Counted from the stretch's first letter, positions 44,289 through 51,812 are shown. The stretch is DNA of 64,000 nt from an uncultured Clostridia bacterium (GCA_937901125.1 CALCGT010000006.1:23211-87210), one strand, 5' to 3'. Numbers and translations are program-made. Notes: generated by a model from the sequence alone, not told the origin.

Positions 44289-44320
44289 AGCCGTTGGGAG
44301 ATTCTTTCCAACGGCTTTTT
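44289..44320 (+). terminator. Intrinsic terminator of the efflux operon
   Basis: AGCCGTTGG/CCAACGGCT is followed by five T residues. Confidence 0.88.
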
Positions 44321-44339
44321 CAAAAAAGAAGGTGGAAAT

Positions 44340-45191
44340 ATGAAAATTGGTTTGGTTTTGGAAGGGGGCGCCAATCGGGGCGTATTCACTTCCGGTGTAT
44401 TGGATTATCTGATGGAGCAGGGCGTACAGTTTCAGTATGTGGTGGGGACTTCTGCCGGTGCTGGCAATGCCATGAATTATATCGCCGGGCAGATCGGCCG
44501 TGCCCGGGATACCAATATTACAAAGGACAAAGAATATCAATATTTTGGGCTGAAAACATTGCTGAAAACGGGGTATCTTTTCGATATGAATACGATTTAC
44601 TGGGAAGTGCCCACGAAGTATAACCTGTTCGACTTTGACGGATATTTCGCAAACCCTGTGGAACGGGAATATACAGCTACCAACTGCCTGACGGGGAGAG
44701 CAGAATATCTGCGGGACAAAGGCACAGACCGCAGACACCTGATGACCATTGGCATGGCTTCCTCCGCTCTGCCCGGGGCAACCCCGGTGGTGGAGGTGGA
44801 TGGCATTCCCTATGCCGATGGGGGCGTGGCAGATTCCATTTCTGTACGTCGTGCCTTTGCCATGGGCTGTGATAAGGTGGTCGTTGTGGAGACCAGAAGA
44901 AAGGAATTCCGCATGAAGCTTTCCAAGGGGACAAAATTGCTGGCACGCAGAAATCAGAAGAAATATCCCGCCTTTGCGGAAGCCATGCTGAACCGTCCCC
45001 AGGTGTATAATGAAACATTGGATTTTATCCGTCAGATGGAGAAGGAAGGAAAGGTTTTCTCCATTCGTCCGGAAATGCAGGAAGTGAAGCGGTTGGAGCG
45101 GGATTATCATAAGCTGATGAAATTTTACCGCCACGGCTATCAGCAGGCGGAAAAAGCCTTTGCAGACCTGCAGAAATTTATGGAGGAATAA
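44340..45191 (+). CDS. Patatin-like phospholipase family protein
   Basis: The 283-aa protein has the patatin catalytic dyad: an oxyanion loop EGGANRGVF (residues ~8-16), the nucleophile elbow GTSAGAG (Ser ~41) and the Asp motif YADGGVAD (~158-165). It resembles the bacterial YjjU/RssA branch, cytoplasmic or membrane-associated lipid hydrolases. The physiological substrate is unknown. It starts 20 bases after the efflux terminator, so its promoter may overlap the terminator, or it may rely on read-through. Confidence 0.88.
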   Translation: MKIGLVLEGGANRGVFTSGVLDYLMEQGVQFQYVVGTSAGAGNAMNYIAGQIGRARDTNITKDKEYQYFGLKTLLKTGYLFDMNTIYWEVPTKYNLFDFDGYFANPVEREYTATNCLTGRAEYLRDKGTDRRHLMTIGMASSALPGATPVVEVDGIPYADGGVADSISVRRAFAMGCDKVVVVETRRKEFRMKLSKGTKLLARRNQKKYPAFAEAMLNRPQVYNETLDFIRQMEKEGKVFSIRPEMQEVKRLERDYHKLMKFYRHGYQQAEKAFADLQKFMEE

Positions 45192-45219
45192 ACGTTTTTT
45201 TAGCAGAAAGGATAAATCT

Positions 45220-45924
45220 ATGGATAGAATCGATAAGATCATTGCATCCCAAGGGCTGTATTCCCGCAGTGATGTGAAATATCTGGTCAGCAGAAAACGG
45301 GTGGCCATCGATGGGGAAGTAGTGCGTTCCTCCAGCCAGAAGGCAGACCCGGAGAAAAACGTCATCACCATCGACGGCAAGCCCCTGACGGTGAAAAAGC
45401 AGATATACCTGATGCTCCATAAGCCCAAGGGCTACGTTTCCGCCACAGAGGATAAGGAGCATCAGACGGTGCTGGCGTTGGTGCCTCCGGAATGCAAGGG
45501 GCGGGACCTGTTCCCTGCAGGGCGGCTGGATAAGGACACCACAGGGCTGATGATCATCACCGATGACGGCGTGTTGGCCCATAACATCCTTTCCCCCAGA
45601 AAGCATGTGCAGAAGGTCTATGGGGTAGAACTGGATATTCCCGTGACAGAGGAAATGCAGAAGGGCTTTGCCGCAGGGGTGGAGCTGAATGATGGCATCT
45701 GCAAGGAGGCAGATCTGGTCATCACCGGGGAAAAAACAGCGGAAGTGACCCTGAAAGAGGGCAGATACCACCAGATCAAGCGGATGTTTGGATGCTATGG
45801 GGCAAAGGTGGTGGAGCTGCACCGCATCGCCATGGGCGATCTCTATCTGCCCGATGATCTGGCAGAGGGGGACTGTCGGGAACTGACAGAAGAAGAATTG
45901 AAAAAATTACAGATGCTTTCATAA
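45220..45924 (+). CDS. RsuA-family rRNA pseudouridine synthase
   Basis: The 234-aa enzyme has an N-terminal S4 RNA-binding domain (residues ~1-60; RIDKIIASQGLYSRSDVKYLV) and a synthase domain with LMLHKPKGYVSAT and the catalytic motif GRLDKDTTGLMIIT (nucleophile Asp in RLD). It converts a uridine of 16S or 23S rRNA to pseudouridine; RsuA acts on U516 of 16S rRNA in E. coli, but the site here is inferred. The start at 45220 follows AAAGGA, and the preceding gene ends 28 bases upstream. Confidence 0.9.
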   Translation: MDRIDKIIASQGLYSRSDVKYLVSRKRVAIDGEVVRSSSQKADPEKNVITIDGKPLTVKKQIYLMLHKPKGYVSATEDKEHQTVLALVPPECKGRDLFPAGRLDKDTTGLMIITDDGVLAHNILSPRKHVQKVYGVELDIPVTEEMQKGFAAGVELNDGICKEADLVITGEKTAEVTLKEGRYHQIKRMFGCYGAKVVELHRIAMGDLYLPDDLAEGDCRELTEEELKKLQMLS

Positions 45925-45958
45925 GGGGCAGACTTTAGAGGAGTCCCTATCAGAAATA

Positions 45959-46006
45959 AACCGAAAGAAATCCTTGCGATCAAGGCTGCTTTCGGTTTTT
46001 TTTTGC
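45959..46006 (+). terminator. Intrinsic terminator after the pseudouridine synthase
   Basis: AACCGAAAG/CTTTCGGTT encloses a second CCTTG/CAAGG stem and is followed by a T-run. Confidence 0.85.
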
Positions 46007-46108
46007 AAAATGTTTGCTTAAGCCGCCACTGTATATATGTTTCTCCTTATTTGATAGCATAAAATTTCCTATTTTCTCCTATACTAAGAGTAAAAAGGGG
46101 GTCTTGCC

Positions 46109-46336
46109 ATGAAACAGGAACGGCTCATGACGGAGGGGCAGGCCATTCTGGCGGCCATTCGCCAGATCCAGCTGCAGATGGAATGTGCCCGCAGCTCCTT
46201 CGAGGATGCCACCGATGAAACCCTCATCGACAGTTACATCTACGAGATTATCGCCTTGCAGAAGAAATATGAATATTTCCTGAAAACCGCCAAGGAAATG
46301 GGGCTGACCAACGGTTATCAGCGAAGTGCCATTTAG
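46109..46336 (+). CDS. DUF2508 (YaaL-like) small protein
   Basis: The 75-aa protein is mostly helical, without a signal or membrane segment (TEGQAILAAIRQIQLQMECARSSFEDATDETLIDSYIYEI). Its size, position and pattern fit the DUF2508/YaaL family, which lies directly before bofA in Firmicutes. The function is unknown. GGGGGT precedes the ATG, and bofA starts 15 bases after its stop. An upstream -10 (TATACT, ~46080) may serve both genes. Confidence 0.83.
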   Translation: MKQERLMTEGQAILAAIRQIQLQMECARSSFEDATDETLIDSYIYEIIALQKKYEYFLKTAKEMGLTNGYQRSAI

Positions 46337-46351
46337 AAAAGGGGGAAATGT

Positions 46352-46597
46352 ATGGGGAATTATGTGATGGTTTGTGCGATCTTTGTGTGCCTGCTTGCCT
46401 TGGCGTTGATCGCCCTGGCAAAGCCTTTGCAGGTATTATGCAGATTAGGACTTTCTGCCATAGCCGGGGGCTGTGTCCTCTTTCTGGGGAAAAGCCTTGG
46501 GGCAGCTGTGGGGGTGAATGCAGCCACCCTGGCGGTTTCTGCCCTGCTGGGGATGCCTGGGGTAGCAGGGTTGTTCGTCCTGAGCTTCTTACTGTAG
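46352..46597 (+). CDS. bofA: Pro-sigma-K processing inhibitor BofA
   Basis: The 81-aa membrane protein has two hydrophobic helices (residues ~5-23 and ~33-80) and the family ending GVNAATLAVSALLGMPGVAGLFVL. In endospore formers BofA holds the SpoIVFB protease inactive in the outer forespore membrane until the SpoIVB signal arrives, and so times sigma-K activation. Its presence indicates a spore-forming lineage. It is paired with the DUF2508 gene as in Bacillus. GGGGG lies just before the ATG. Confidence 0.88.
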   Translation: MGNYVMVCAIFVCLLALALIALAKPLQVLCRLGLSAIAGGCVLFLGKSLGAAVGVNAATLAVSALLGMPGVAGLFVLSFLL

Positions 46598-46647
46598 GAT
46601 TATGACGAAAGCGCCATAAAAAGTCGATTTTCGACAAACTTTACAAT

Positions 46648-46676
46648 TTGACAGGACTGGAAAGATGTGGTATCTT
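46648..46676 (+). promoter_or_regulatory. Promoter of the candidate small RNA
   Basis: TTGACA and TATCTT are separated by 17 bases. Transcription should start near 46683, right at a pair of perfect DnaA boxes (46682-46690 and 46694-46702) and a one-mismatch box at 46715-46723. Confidence 0.65.
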
Positions 46677-46682
46677 AAATAT

Positions 46683-46866
46683 GTGGATAAGTTTGTGGAT
46701 AACCATTACTTCCCTGTGTATAACAAGTGGTTATTTGCCTTGTCTCAAAAGGATTTGAACTCCTTTTACGATAAGAAAGATTACCCCATTTCTTATCCTT
46801 TCCAAGCCCACCTGCCCCGGTGGGCTTAAAATTTATCAAAATGAACTGCCGAAGGGCAGTTTTTTT
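46683..46866 (+). ncRNA. Candidate structured small RNA, about 185 nt
   Basis: Between bofA and the rhomboid gene lies a promoter followed by a series of perfect hairpins: AAAAGGA/TCCTTTT (46747-46767), GATAAGAAA/TTTCTTATC (46770-46797), AAGCCCACC/GGTGGGCTT (46804-46827), and a final terminator AACTGCC/GGCAGTT with a run of T residues (46844-46866). ATAACCA/TGGTTAT may pair near the 5' end. No reading frame fits. I do not recognise an Rfam family. It might instead be a set of stacked terminators for bofA, but the promoter argues for a separate transcript. Confidence 0.5.
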
Positions 46867-46954
46867 GTTTTACAGCAATTTTAAGAGAAATTTCAGAAAT
46901 CACAGCCTTTCTTATGCTATGATAGAGAAAAAGAAGAAAAGAGGAGAAAACTCC

Positions 46955-47974
46955 ATGGAATTTTGGGAAAATCTGCGGATGCGGCTGGAAAACAGCGGAT
47001 TTCGCAAAGTTAGAAACAAAGAAAACTGGTATTGGCGGGCGGAAAACCCCGTGCTGTATCTACTGTGCCTGTTGGATCGGGAGGAGGACGGCTGGAAAGA
47101 GGATCATATGACATTTGCCGACTTCGGCAGGCGGATGGAGGATCGGCTGTCGGAATTCCACTGCACCCGTGTGGTGGCTCTCAGCGTGCTTGTGGATAAA
47201 ATAGAGGGGAATGATCCTGTGGAAACTGTGGAAATAGGGGATATCTCCAGTTTCAATGCTTACGACGAAAAATTTTATCGCGTTTTCTGGCAGTTTTCGA
47301 CAGAAAGCGGCAAGGTCACCGCAGGGAAACATCAGCCCGATCAACTGCTGGGCATCGAAAAGCTGCTCTCGGCAGCGGCAAAGGGAAAGGAACCGGAGGT
47401 GCTTGTCCTCAGGGACAGCAAGGAGCAGAAAAAGCCCATGGCCACAGGGGCTATCTTCGCTGTCTGTGCGGCACTGCTACTGGTGACGATGCTTTCCGGT
47501 CATCGAGAGGATATCCTGACCCAATTTGGCCTGAGCCGGGCGGGTATTGCGGCGGGGCAATATTATCGCTTCTTCACCAGCATGTTCCTTCATGCAGGCA
47601 TCCTGCATCTGGTATCCAACGGTGTATATCTCTATTATTTTGGCGTGCGGGCGGAACGGGTTTTGGGGACAGGGCGGTTTTTGGTGCTGTATCTGGTTTC
47701 TGGTCTCTGCGGTGGTCTCCTCAGTGTGGCGCTGAGCAGCGGCGGTATTTCCATTGGCGCATCAGGCGCCATCTATGGCTTGCTGGGGGCGATGCTCCTG
47801 CTGACGAAAAAACATGGCTCCCGCTATACGGGCATGAGCTATGCCACCATGCTGCTCTTGGCGGCAACGGCCATCTGTTTCGGTTTTCTGGAGCCCGGTG
47901 TGGATAACATGGCCCATATCGGCGGTCTGCTGGGTGGCATGGCTGTGTTTGCCCTGCTTTTGCGGAAAAAATGA
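46955..47974 (+). CDS. Rhomboid-family intramembrane serine protease
   Basis: The 339-aa protein has a soluble N-terminal domain of ~160 residues and then six or more membrane helices (from ~162). The catalytic Ser lies in GISIGASGAIYGLLG (~268), and the His in DNMAHIGGLLGG (~316); the HAGILHLVSNGVYL stretch is the conserved loop-1/helix-2 part. It cleaves membrane proteins within the bilayer; substrates are unknown. GAGGAGA precedes the ATG, and an extended -10 (TGCTATGAT, 46915-46923) lies 31 bases upstream. Confidence 0.9.
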   Translation: MEFWENLRMRLENSGFRKVRNKENWYWRAENPVLYLLCLLDREEDGWKEDHMTFADFGRRMEDRLSEFHCTRVVALSVLVDKIEGNDPVETVEIGDISSFNAYDEKFYRVFWQFSTESGKVTAGKHQPDQLLGIEKLLSAAAKGKEPEVLVLRDSKEQKKPMATGAIFAVCAALLLVTMLSGHREDILTQFGLSRAGIAAGQYYRFFTSMFLHAGILHLVSNGVYLYYFGVRAERVLGTGRFLVLYLVSGLCGGLLSVALSSGGISIGASGAIYGLLGAMLLLTKKHGSRYTGMSYATMLLLAATAICFGFLEPGVDNMAHIGGLLGGMAVFALLLRKK

Positions 47975-47981
47975 GGAAAAC

Positions 47982-48213
47982 TGTGGACAACCTATGGATA
48001 ACCTGTGGAGTTATCCCCAGAAATACTGTGGATAAGTGGTCAGTTATCCACAGAAAAAATATGCAATACAAGATGAATATTATAATTTGCCGTAAAATCG
48101 GCATATTATCAGTCATTTTCTGAGGAAAAAGCAAAATACCCCCTATATCTTGAGGGTGACATAATGAGTTATCCCCAAAATTTTTGTGGATAACCCCTAT
48201 TGCTTGTGGATAA
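47982..48213. other. Dense DnaA-box cluster between rhomboid and UDG genes
   Basis: Perfect boxes lie at 48027-48035, 48185-48193 and 48205-48213 (TGTGGATAA) and at 48044-48052 (TTATCCACA). One-mismatch boxes lie at 47982-47990, 47993-48001, 48011-48019 and 48169-48177. Eight boxes in 230 bases is denser than the upstream part of the origin itself, yet the site is about 43 kb away. It lies in the upstream region of a DNA-repair gene. Confidence 0.78.
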
Positions 48214-48246
48214 CCCTGTGTGAAATGGGGAAAAAGGAGAAGTTCT

Positions 48247-48837
48247 ATGAAAAATATAAAAGAAATTCAAAATCAAATGCTGGAAGCGGTGCAGGCTTCT
48301 GCATACAGCGAAAAAACGATCGTATTCGGGGAGGGGGCGGAACAGCCTGCCTTGATGATGATTGGCGAAGCCCCTGGCGGCGACGAGGAAAAGCAGGGGC
48401 GGCCCTTTGTGGGCAAGGCCGGGAAAAACCTGTCTGCCTTTTTGGAGGTGGTGGGGCTGAAACGGGAGGAAATCTACATATCTAATGTGGTGAAGCTGCG
48501 CCCTACCAAGGAAAGCCCCAAAACGGGCAAGGCAGTGAATCGTCCCCCTTCTGCCCAGGAGATCGTCTTTTTCCTGCCCTTTTTGCAGGAGGAGATCAAA
48601 GCCATTGCCCCCAAAGTCATCGTGACATTGGGGAATGTGCCCCTGAAAGCAGTGACGGGGGGAAAAAAGGCGGTCATTGGGGATTACCATGGTGTGCCAA
48701 TGACTTTGCCGGATGGACGCACTCTGTTTGCCCTCTATCACCCTGCAGCAGTCATTTATAATCGGGCGCTGCAGGCGGTCTATGATGAAGATTTGCTGAA
48801 ATTGAAGGCCTTTTTGCAGAAGGAGGGGTTGGCATGA
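48247..48837 (+). CDS. Family-4-like uracil-DNA glycosylase without Fe-S cysteines
   Basis: The 196-aa protein has the UDG superfamily motifs: water-activating motif GEAPGGDEEKQGRPFVG (residues ~38-54), NVVKLRPTK, and the C-terminal YHPAAVIYNR. Family 4 enzymes use four Cys to hold a 4Fe-4S cluster (near the N-terminus, in KCRPP and in a following AC). None is present here, and the protein has no Cys at all; KL replaces KC, and the N-terminal pair is absent. Uracil or related base removal is expected but not assured. Its end overlaps the next gene by four bases. Confidence 0.83.
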   Translation: MKNIKEIQNQMLEAVQASAYSEKTIVFGEGAEQPALMMIGEAPGGDEEKQGRPFVGKAGKNLSAFLEVVGLKREEIYISNVVKLRPTKESPKTGKAVNRPPSAQEIVFFLPFLQEEIKAIAPKVIVTLGNVPLKAVTGGKKAVIGDYHGVPMTLPDGRTLFALYHPAAVIYNRALQAVYDEDLLKLKAFLQKEGLA

Positions 48838-49082
48838 AAACGGATCTACGGAAAATTCCTTATGTGGGAAAGGAAACGGAGAAGGATCTGCTGCTGCTGG
48901 GGTTTGATAGCATCGCTTCCTTGAAGGGGGCAGACCCGGAAGCCATGTATCAAAAGGAATGTGAGCTGAAGGGGGTCAAAGTGGATAGATGCCAGCTTTA
49001 TGTCTACCGTATGGCGATCTATTACGCGGAAAATGAAACTCACGACCCCGAAAAGCTGAAATGGTGGAATTGGAAGGATTGA
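48834..49082 (+). CDS. Helix-hairpin-helix (Cdd1-like) protein
   Basis: The 82-aa protein starts with a helix-hairpin-helix DNA-binding pattern (RKIPYVGKETEKDLLLLGFDSIASLKGADPEAMY) and resembles the Cdd1/pathogenicity-locus family. It has two Cys (in KECELKG and DRCQLYVYR). The ATGA overlap with the glycosylase suggests that the two are made together and may act on the same DNA lesions. That link is inferred from position. Confidence 0.78.
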   Translation: MKTDLRKIPYVGKETEKDLLLLGFDSIASLKGADPEAMYQKECELKGVKVDRCQLYVYRMAIYYAENETHDPEKLKWWNWKD

Positions 49083-49100
49083 GATGGAATGGGGGATAGT

Positions 49101-49850
49101 ATGAGACTGTGGGCATGGGAAGAAAATAATCACAAACAGAATCGGAAACGGAAAGTGCTTTGGGCGGCGGCGGTCCTTTGTTGGGGGGCGGCGTTGTATC
49201 TGACCCATTTTATCTGGAAAACCCTATACGGCGAGGTGGTTTCTACCAATGCGGCGACCATTGCCGCTATCTCTGTGGGGATCGCCATTGGCAAAGGCAT
49301 TCGCTGGTGGGGAGGAATGGAAGACCCGAAGCCCACCAAACGAAGAAAAACAATAGAGGGCATTATCATTGCGGCGGCGCTGGCTTGGCTGTTGTATGCG
49401 GCTGTTTTTCGAGGAATGATGGTCTATACGGTGCAGGCATTGTTTCTTTGTGCTGCGGCCTTTTGGATGGATTGGATGAAGAAAAAGGATATAGACCGTA
49501 TTTCTCTGGGGGCTTGTACATGGCTGTTGGCATCGGTGCTGCTGGTGATAGGTACATTGACAGGAACCCGCCTGACAGGAATTCAGACCACATGGCAGGC
49601 GAAAAAGACCATTGGAGCGGAGGGCTTTACCGATGTGGAATATGTTTGCTGGATGTATGGCAGATGGCTCAAGCAGGATGCACAGGATACATCCTTTTAT
49701 GAAGAGCGCATGAGGGATGAGAAATTTTATCTTTTCTCCGGGGAAAAGGATGGGGAAGCATGGCGCATCGTCATGGATCCCAAAGGCGGCGATATTATCT
49801 TTGCGGCAAAGGAAGGGGAGGAATCGGAGCTGGCGAATTGGATTGGATAA
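49101..49850 (+). CDS. Hypothetical membrane protein
   Basis: The 249-aa protein has about four membrane helices (around residues 22-38, 50-65, 88-108 and 112-126, with a further hydrophobic stretch near 140-155) and a soluble C-terminal part of ~80 residues (FTDVEYVCWMYGRWLKQDAQ ...). I do not recognise a family. GGGGGAT lies six bases before the ATG at 49101; an in-frame ATG at 49089 is an alternative. It follows the HhH gene by 18 bases and may belong to the same transcript. Confidence 0.7.
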   Translation: MRLWAWEENNHKQNRKRKVLWAAAVLCWGAALYLTHFIWKTLYGEVVSTNAATIAAISVGIAIGKGIRWWGGMEDPKPTKRRKTIEGIIIAAALAWLLYAAVFRGMMVYTVQALFLCAAAFWMDWMKKKDIDRISLGACTWLLASVLLVIGTLTGTRLTGIQTTWQAKKTIGAEGFTDVEYVCWMYGRWLKQDAQDTSFYEERMRDEKFYLFSGEKDGEAWRIVMDPKGGDIIFAAKEGEESELANWIG

Positions 49851-49920
49851 AAAGGGAAGTTCGTTCTTTAGAAACTGATTGAGTCAGGTTAAACTTGAAT
49901 CACTGAAATAAGAGCAATTA

Positions 49921-49975
49921 AAAACAGCTCCAGCAGCAATTTAAGTGGAACGTCTTTGCTATGGAGCTGTTTTTT
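49921..49975. terminator. Long-loop hairpin 1 with T-tail
   Basis: AAAACAGCTCCA/TGGAGCTGTTTT forms a 12-bp stem around a 29-base loop and is followed by T residues. The loop contains GCAATTTAAGTGGAACGT, closely matched in hairpin 2. It can terminate the membrane-protein transcript. Confidence 0.7.
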
Positions 49976-50021
49976 AGATGGAGGAAATATGTCAAGGATG
50001 TTGCCGAAAGCAGAGCAAGTG

Positions 50022-50069
50022 AAAAATAACTCCACGGCAATTTTAGTGATAACGTGTGGAGTTATTTTT
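50022..50069. terminator. Long-loop hairpin 2, related to hairpin 1
   Basis: AAAAATAACTCCAC/GTGGAGTTATTTTT is a perfect 14-bp stem around a 20-base loop. The loop GCAATTTTAGTGATAACGT resembles that of hairpin 1, and the stem shows paired changes (GC to AA on one side, GC to TT on the other). It can terminate the leftward gene at 50101. Confidence 0.7.
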
Positions 50070-50100
50070 CGTTGCGGAAACACACCGCTTTGCAGTAATC

Positions 50101-50454
50101 TTATTTCAATCTTTCCCATTCTGCTTCCTTGAAGCCCACCAGAACGAAATCCTCCCCGATGATGAGGGGGCGCTTCACCAGCATGCCATTGGTGGACAGC
50201 AGTTCGATCTGCTCTTCTTCGCTCATTTCGGGCAGTTTGTTCTTCAGCTGCATTTCCTTATACAGCATACCGCTGGTGTTGAAGAATTTTTTCAGGGGCA
50301 GACCGCTTTTTTCCCACCAAGCCTTCAATTCCTCTGCTGTAGGGTTCTGTTCCACAATGTGTCTGTCGTCAAAGGCAACGCCGTTTCCTTCCAGCCAAGC
50401 TTTTGCCTTTTTGCAGGTGGTGCATTTGGGGTATTCTAAAAATAAAACGCTCAT
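50101..50454 (-). CDS. ArsC/Spx-family protein
   Basis: The 117-aa thioredoxin-fold protein starts MSVLFLEYPKCTTCKKAKAWL with a CxxC redox motif (Cys ~11 and 14) and continues with the ArsC/Spx pattern (FFNTSGMLYKEM, NGMLVKRPLIIGEDFVLVGF). Unlike Spx it lacks evident RNA-polymerase-binding features that I could name, and no arsenical genes adjoin it, so it may be a thiol-stress protein of the YffB/YusI type. The start at 50454 is chosen by spacing to AAAGGA. Confidence 0.85.
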   Translation of the reverse strand: MSVLFLEYPKCTTCKKAKAWLEGNGVAFDDRHIVEQNPTAEELKAWWEKSGLPLKKFFNTSGMLYKEMQLKNKLPEMSEEEQIELLSTNGMLVKRPLIIGEDFVLVGFKEAEWERLK

Positions 50455-50617
50455 TTTTTTCATTCCTTTCCATGATATTTTTTCTATTATAAACTTTCTG
50501 TGTTTTTTCCACAAGGAGTATTGTGTTTTTAAAAAAACTGCGCTATCATACCAATATAAGATGAAATTTATTGCAGTTACTATAAAATATCACATCCAAA
50601 TAAGGAGGACGGAACAA

Positions 50618-51571
50618 ATGAAAATCGTAATCATCGAACCCCTGGGCATCACTCCCGAAAAGCTGGCAGAAGCAACAGCAGCCGTAAAAGCAAGAGGTCA
50701 TGAAATTGTGGCTTATGACACAAAGGAAGAAGATCAGGAAAAACTGGCGGAAAGAGGTAAGGATGCCGATATCATCATCATCGCAAACCAGCCCTTCCGC
50801 AAAAACGTTATTGAAAAATGTGAAAACCTGAAGCTGCTCTCCGTAGCATTCACAGGCGTTGACCATATTGACGTGGATTTCTGTAAGGAAAAAGGGATTT
50901 GTGTATGCAACGCAGCAGGCTATTCCACCAACGCCGTTGCGGAATTGGCTTTCGGTCTGGCAATTTCCGTACTGCGTAATATCCCTGCCTGCGATGCTGT
51001 CTGCCGTAAGGAAGGCACAAAAGCAGGTCTGGTTGGCGGCGAGCTGTTCGGCAAGACCTTTGGTGTGGTTGGCACAGGCGCTATCGGCGGTAAGATTGCA
51101 AAAATCGCCCAGGCTTTCGGCTGCAAAGTAGTGGCATATAGCAGAACGGTAAAACCCGAAATGCAGGGCGCAGGCATCGAATATATGTCTCTGGAAGATG
51201 TGCTGAAGGTCAGCGATATCGTTTCCCTGCATGTGCCTTTGAACGATAAGACAAAGGGGCTCATCGGTGAAAAAGAAATCGCTCTGATGAAGAAAAATGC
51301 CATCCTGCTGAATACAGCCCGCGGTCCTGTAGTAGACAGCGTTGCTCTGGCAAATGCACTGAATGAAGAACGCATTGCTGGCGCAGGTATCGACGTATTC
51401 GAAATGGAACCTCCCGTGCCTGCGGATTATCCTCTGCTGCACAGCAAGCATACCGTAGTGACACCCCACGTTGCTTTCGCATCCCATGAAGCACTGTTCA
51501 CCAGAGCACAGATCGTGTCCGAAAATATCTTGAAATGGGAAGATGGCACACCTCAGAATGTTATTTGCTAA
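50618..51571 (+). CDS. D-isomer-specific 2-hydroxyacid dehydrogenase
   Basis: The 317-aa NAD-dependent enzyme has the dinucleotide motif VGTGAIGGKIAKIAQAFG (residues ~146-163). The catalytic Arg lies in NTARGPVVD, the Glu in GIDVFEMEPP, and the His in TPHVAFASHEA. Possible substrates include phosphoglycerate, hydroxypyruvate or branched hydroxyacids; the sequence alone does not decide. It has its own strong AAGGAGG site. The gap behind it is filled by repeat copy H. Confidence 0.9.
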   Translation: MKIVIIEPLGITPEKLAEATAAVKARGHEIVAYDTKEEDQEKLAERGKDADIIIIANQPFRKNVIEKCENLKLLSVAFTGVDHIDVDFCKEKGICVCNAAGYSTNAVAELAFGLAISVLRNIPACDAVCRKEGTKAGLVGGELFGKTFGVVGTGAIGGKIAKIAQAFGCKVVAYSRTVKPEMQGAGIEYMSLEDVLKVSDIVSLHVPLNDKTKGLIGEKEIALMKKNAILLNTARGPVVDSVALANALNEERIAGAGIDVFEMEPPVPADYPLLHSKHTVVTPHVAFASHEALFTRAQIVSENILKWEDGTPQNVIC

Positions 51572-51580
51572 GACTTTTCT

Positions 51581-51812
51581 TGAGGGTTTCATCCTCAAAC
51601 TCCCGCGAGGGGAATGATTCCCCTCGACCCCCATTTGCAAAAGCATACGCTTTTGCCATGGAAAATAATCAGATATGCGCCGCAGGCAAATCGGGTTCCA
51701 AGGGGGTGACCCCCTTGGCAGGGTTTGGGACAGCGTCCCATAAAATTTGCTCCAAGCGGGTTTTTGAAGGGGGTTATAGGGAGAAACTTTTCCAAAGAAA
51801 AGAAAGTTTCCA
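51581..51812. repeat. Modular hairpin repeat, copy H
   Basis: The stretch holds TGAGG...CCTCA (51581-51597), GAGGGGAATGATTCCCCTC (51606-51624), GCAAAAGCATACGCTTTTGC (51635-51654), then a module equal to 4712-4735 (51673-51696, same direction). An inverted copy of the 4619-4670 module follows (51694-51740), then a module like 4797-4857 (51753-51810, same direction). The modules are therefore shared with copy B but in a different order and orientation. No protein is encoded. Confidence 0.82.

Noticed and set aside
46740..46800. tRNA-like pattern on the minus strand (a GTTCAAA loop beside a long variable-arm-like hairpin)
   Set aside because: The loop closes on the wrong pair (A-T, not the G-C that frames a T-loop), no acceptor or anticodon stem can be formed, and the same bases are better explained as tandem hairpins of a plus-strand RNA.
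48247..48837. Family 1 uracil-DNA glycosylase (Ung)
   Set aside because: The GQDPYH motif of Ung is absent; GEAPG and HPA motifs point to the family 4/5 side.
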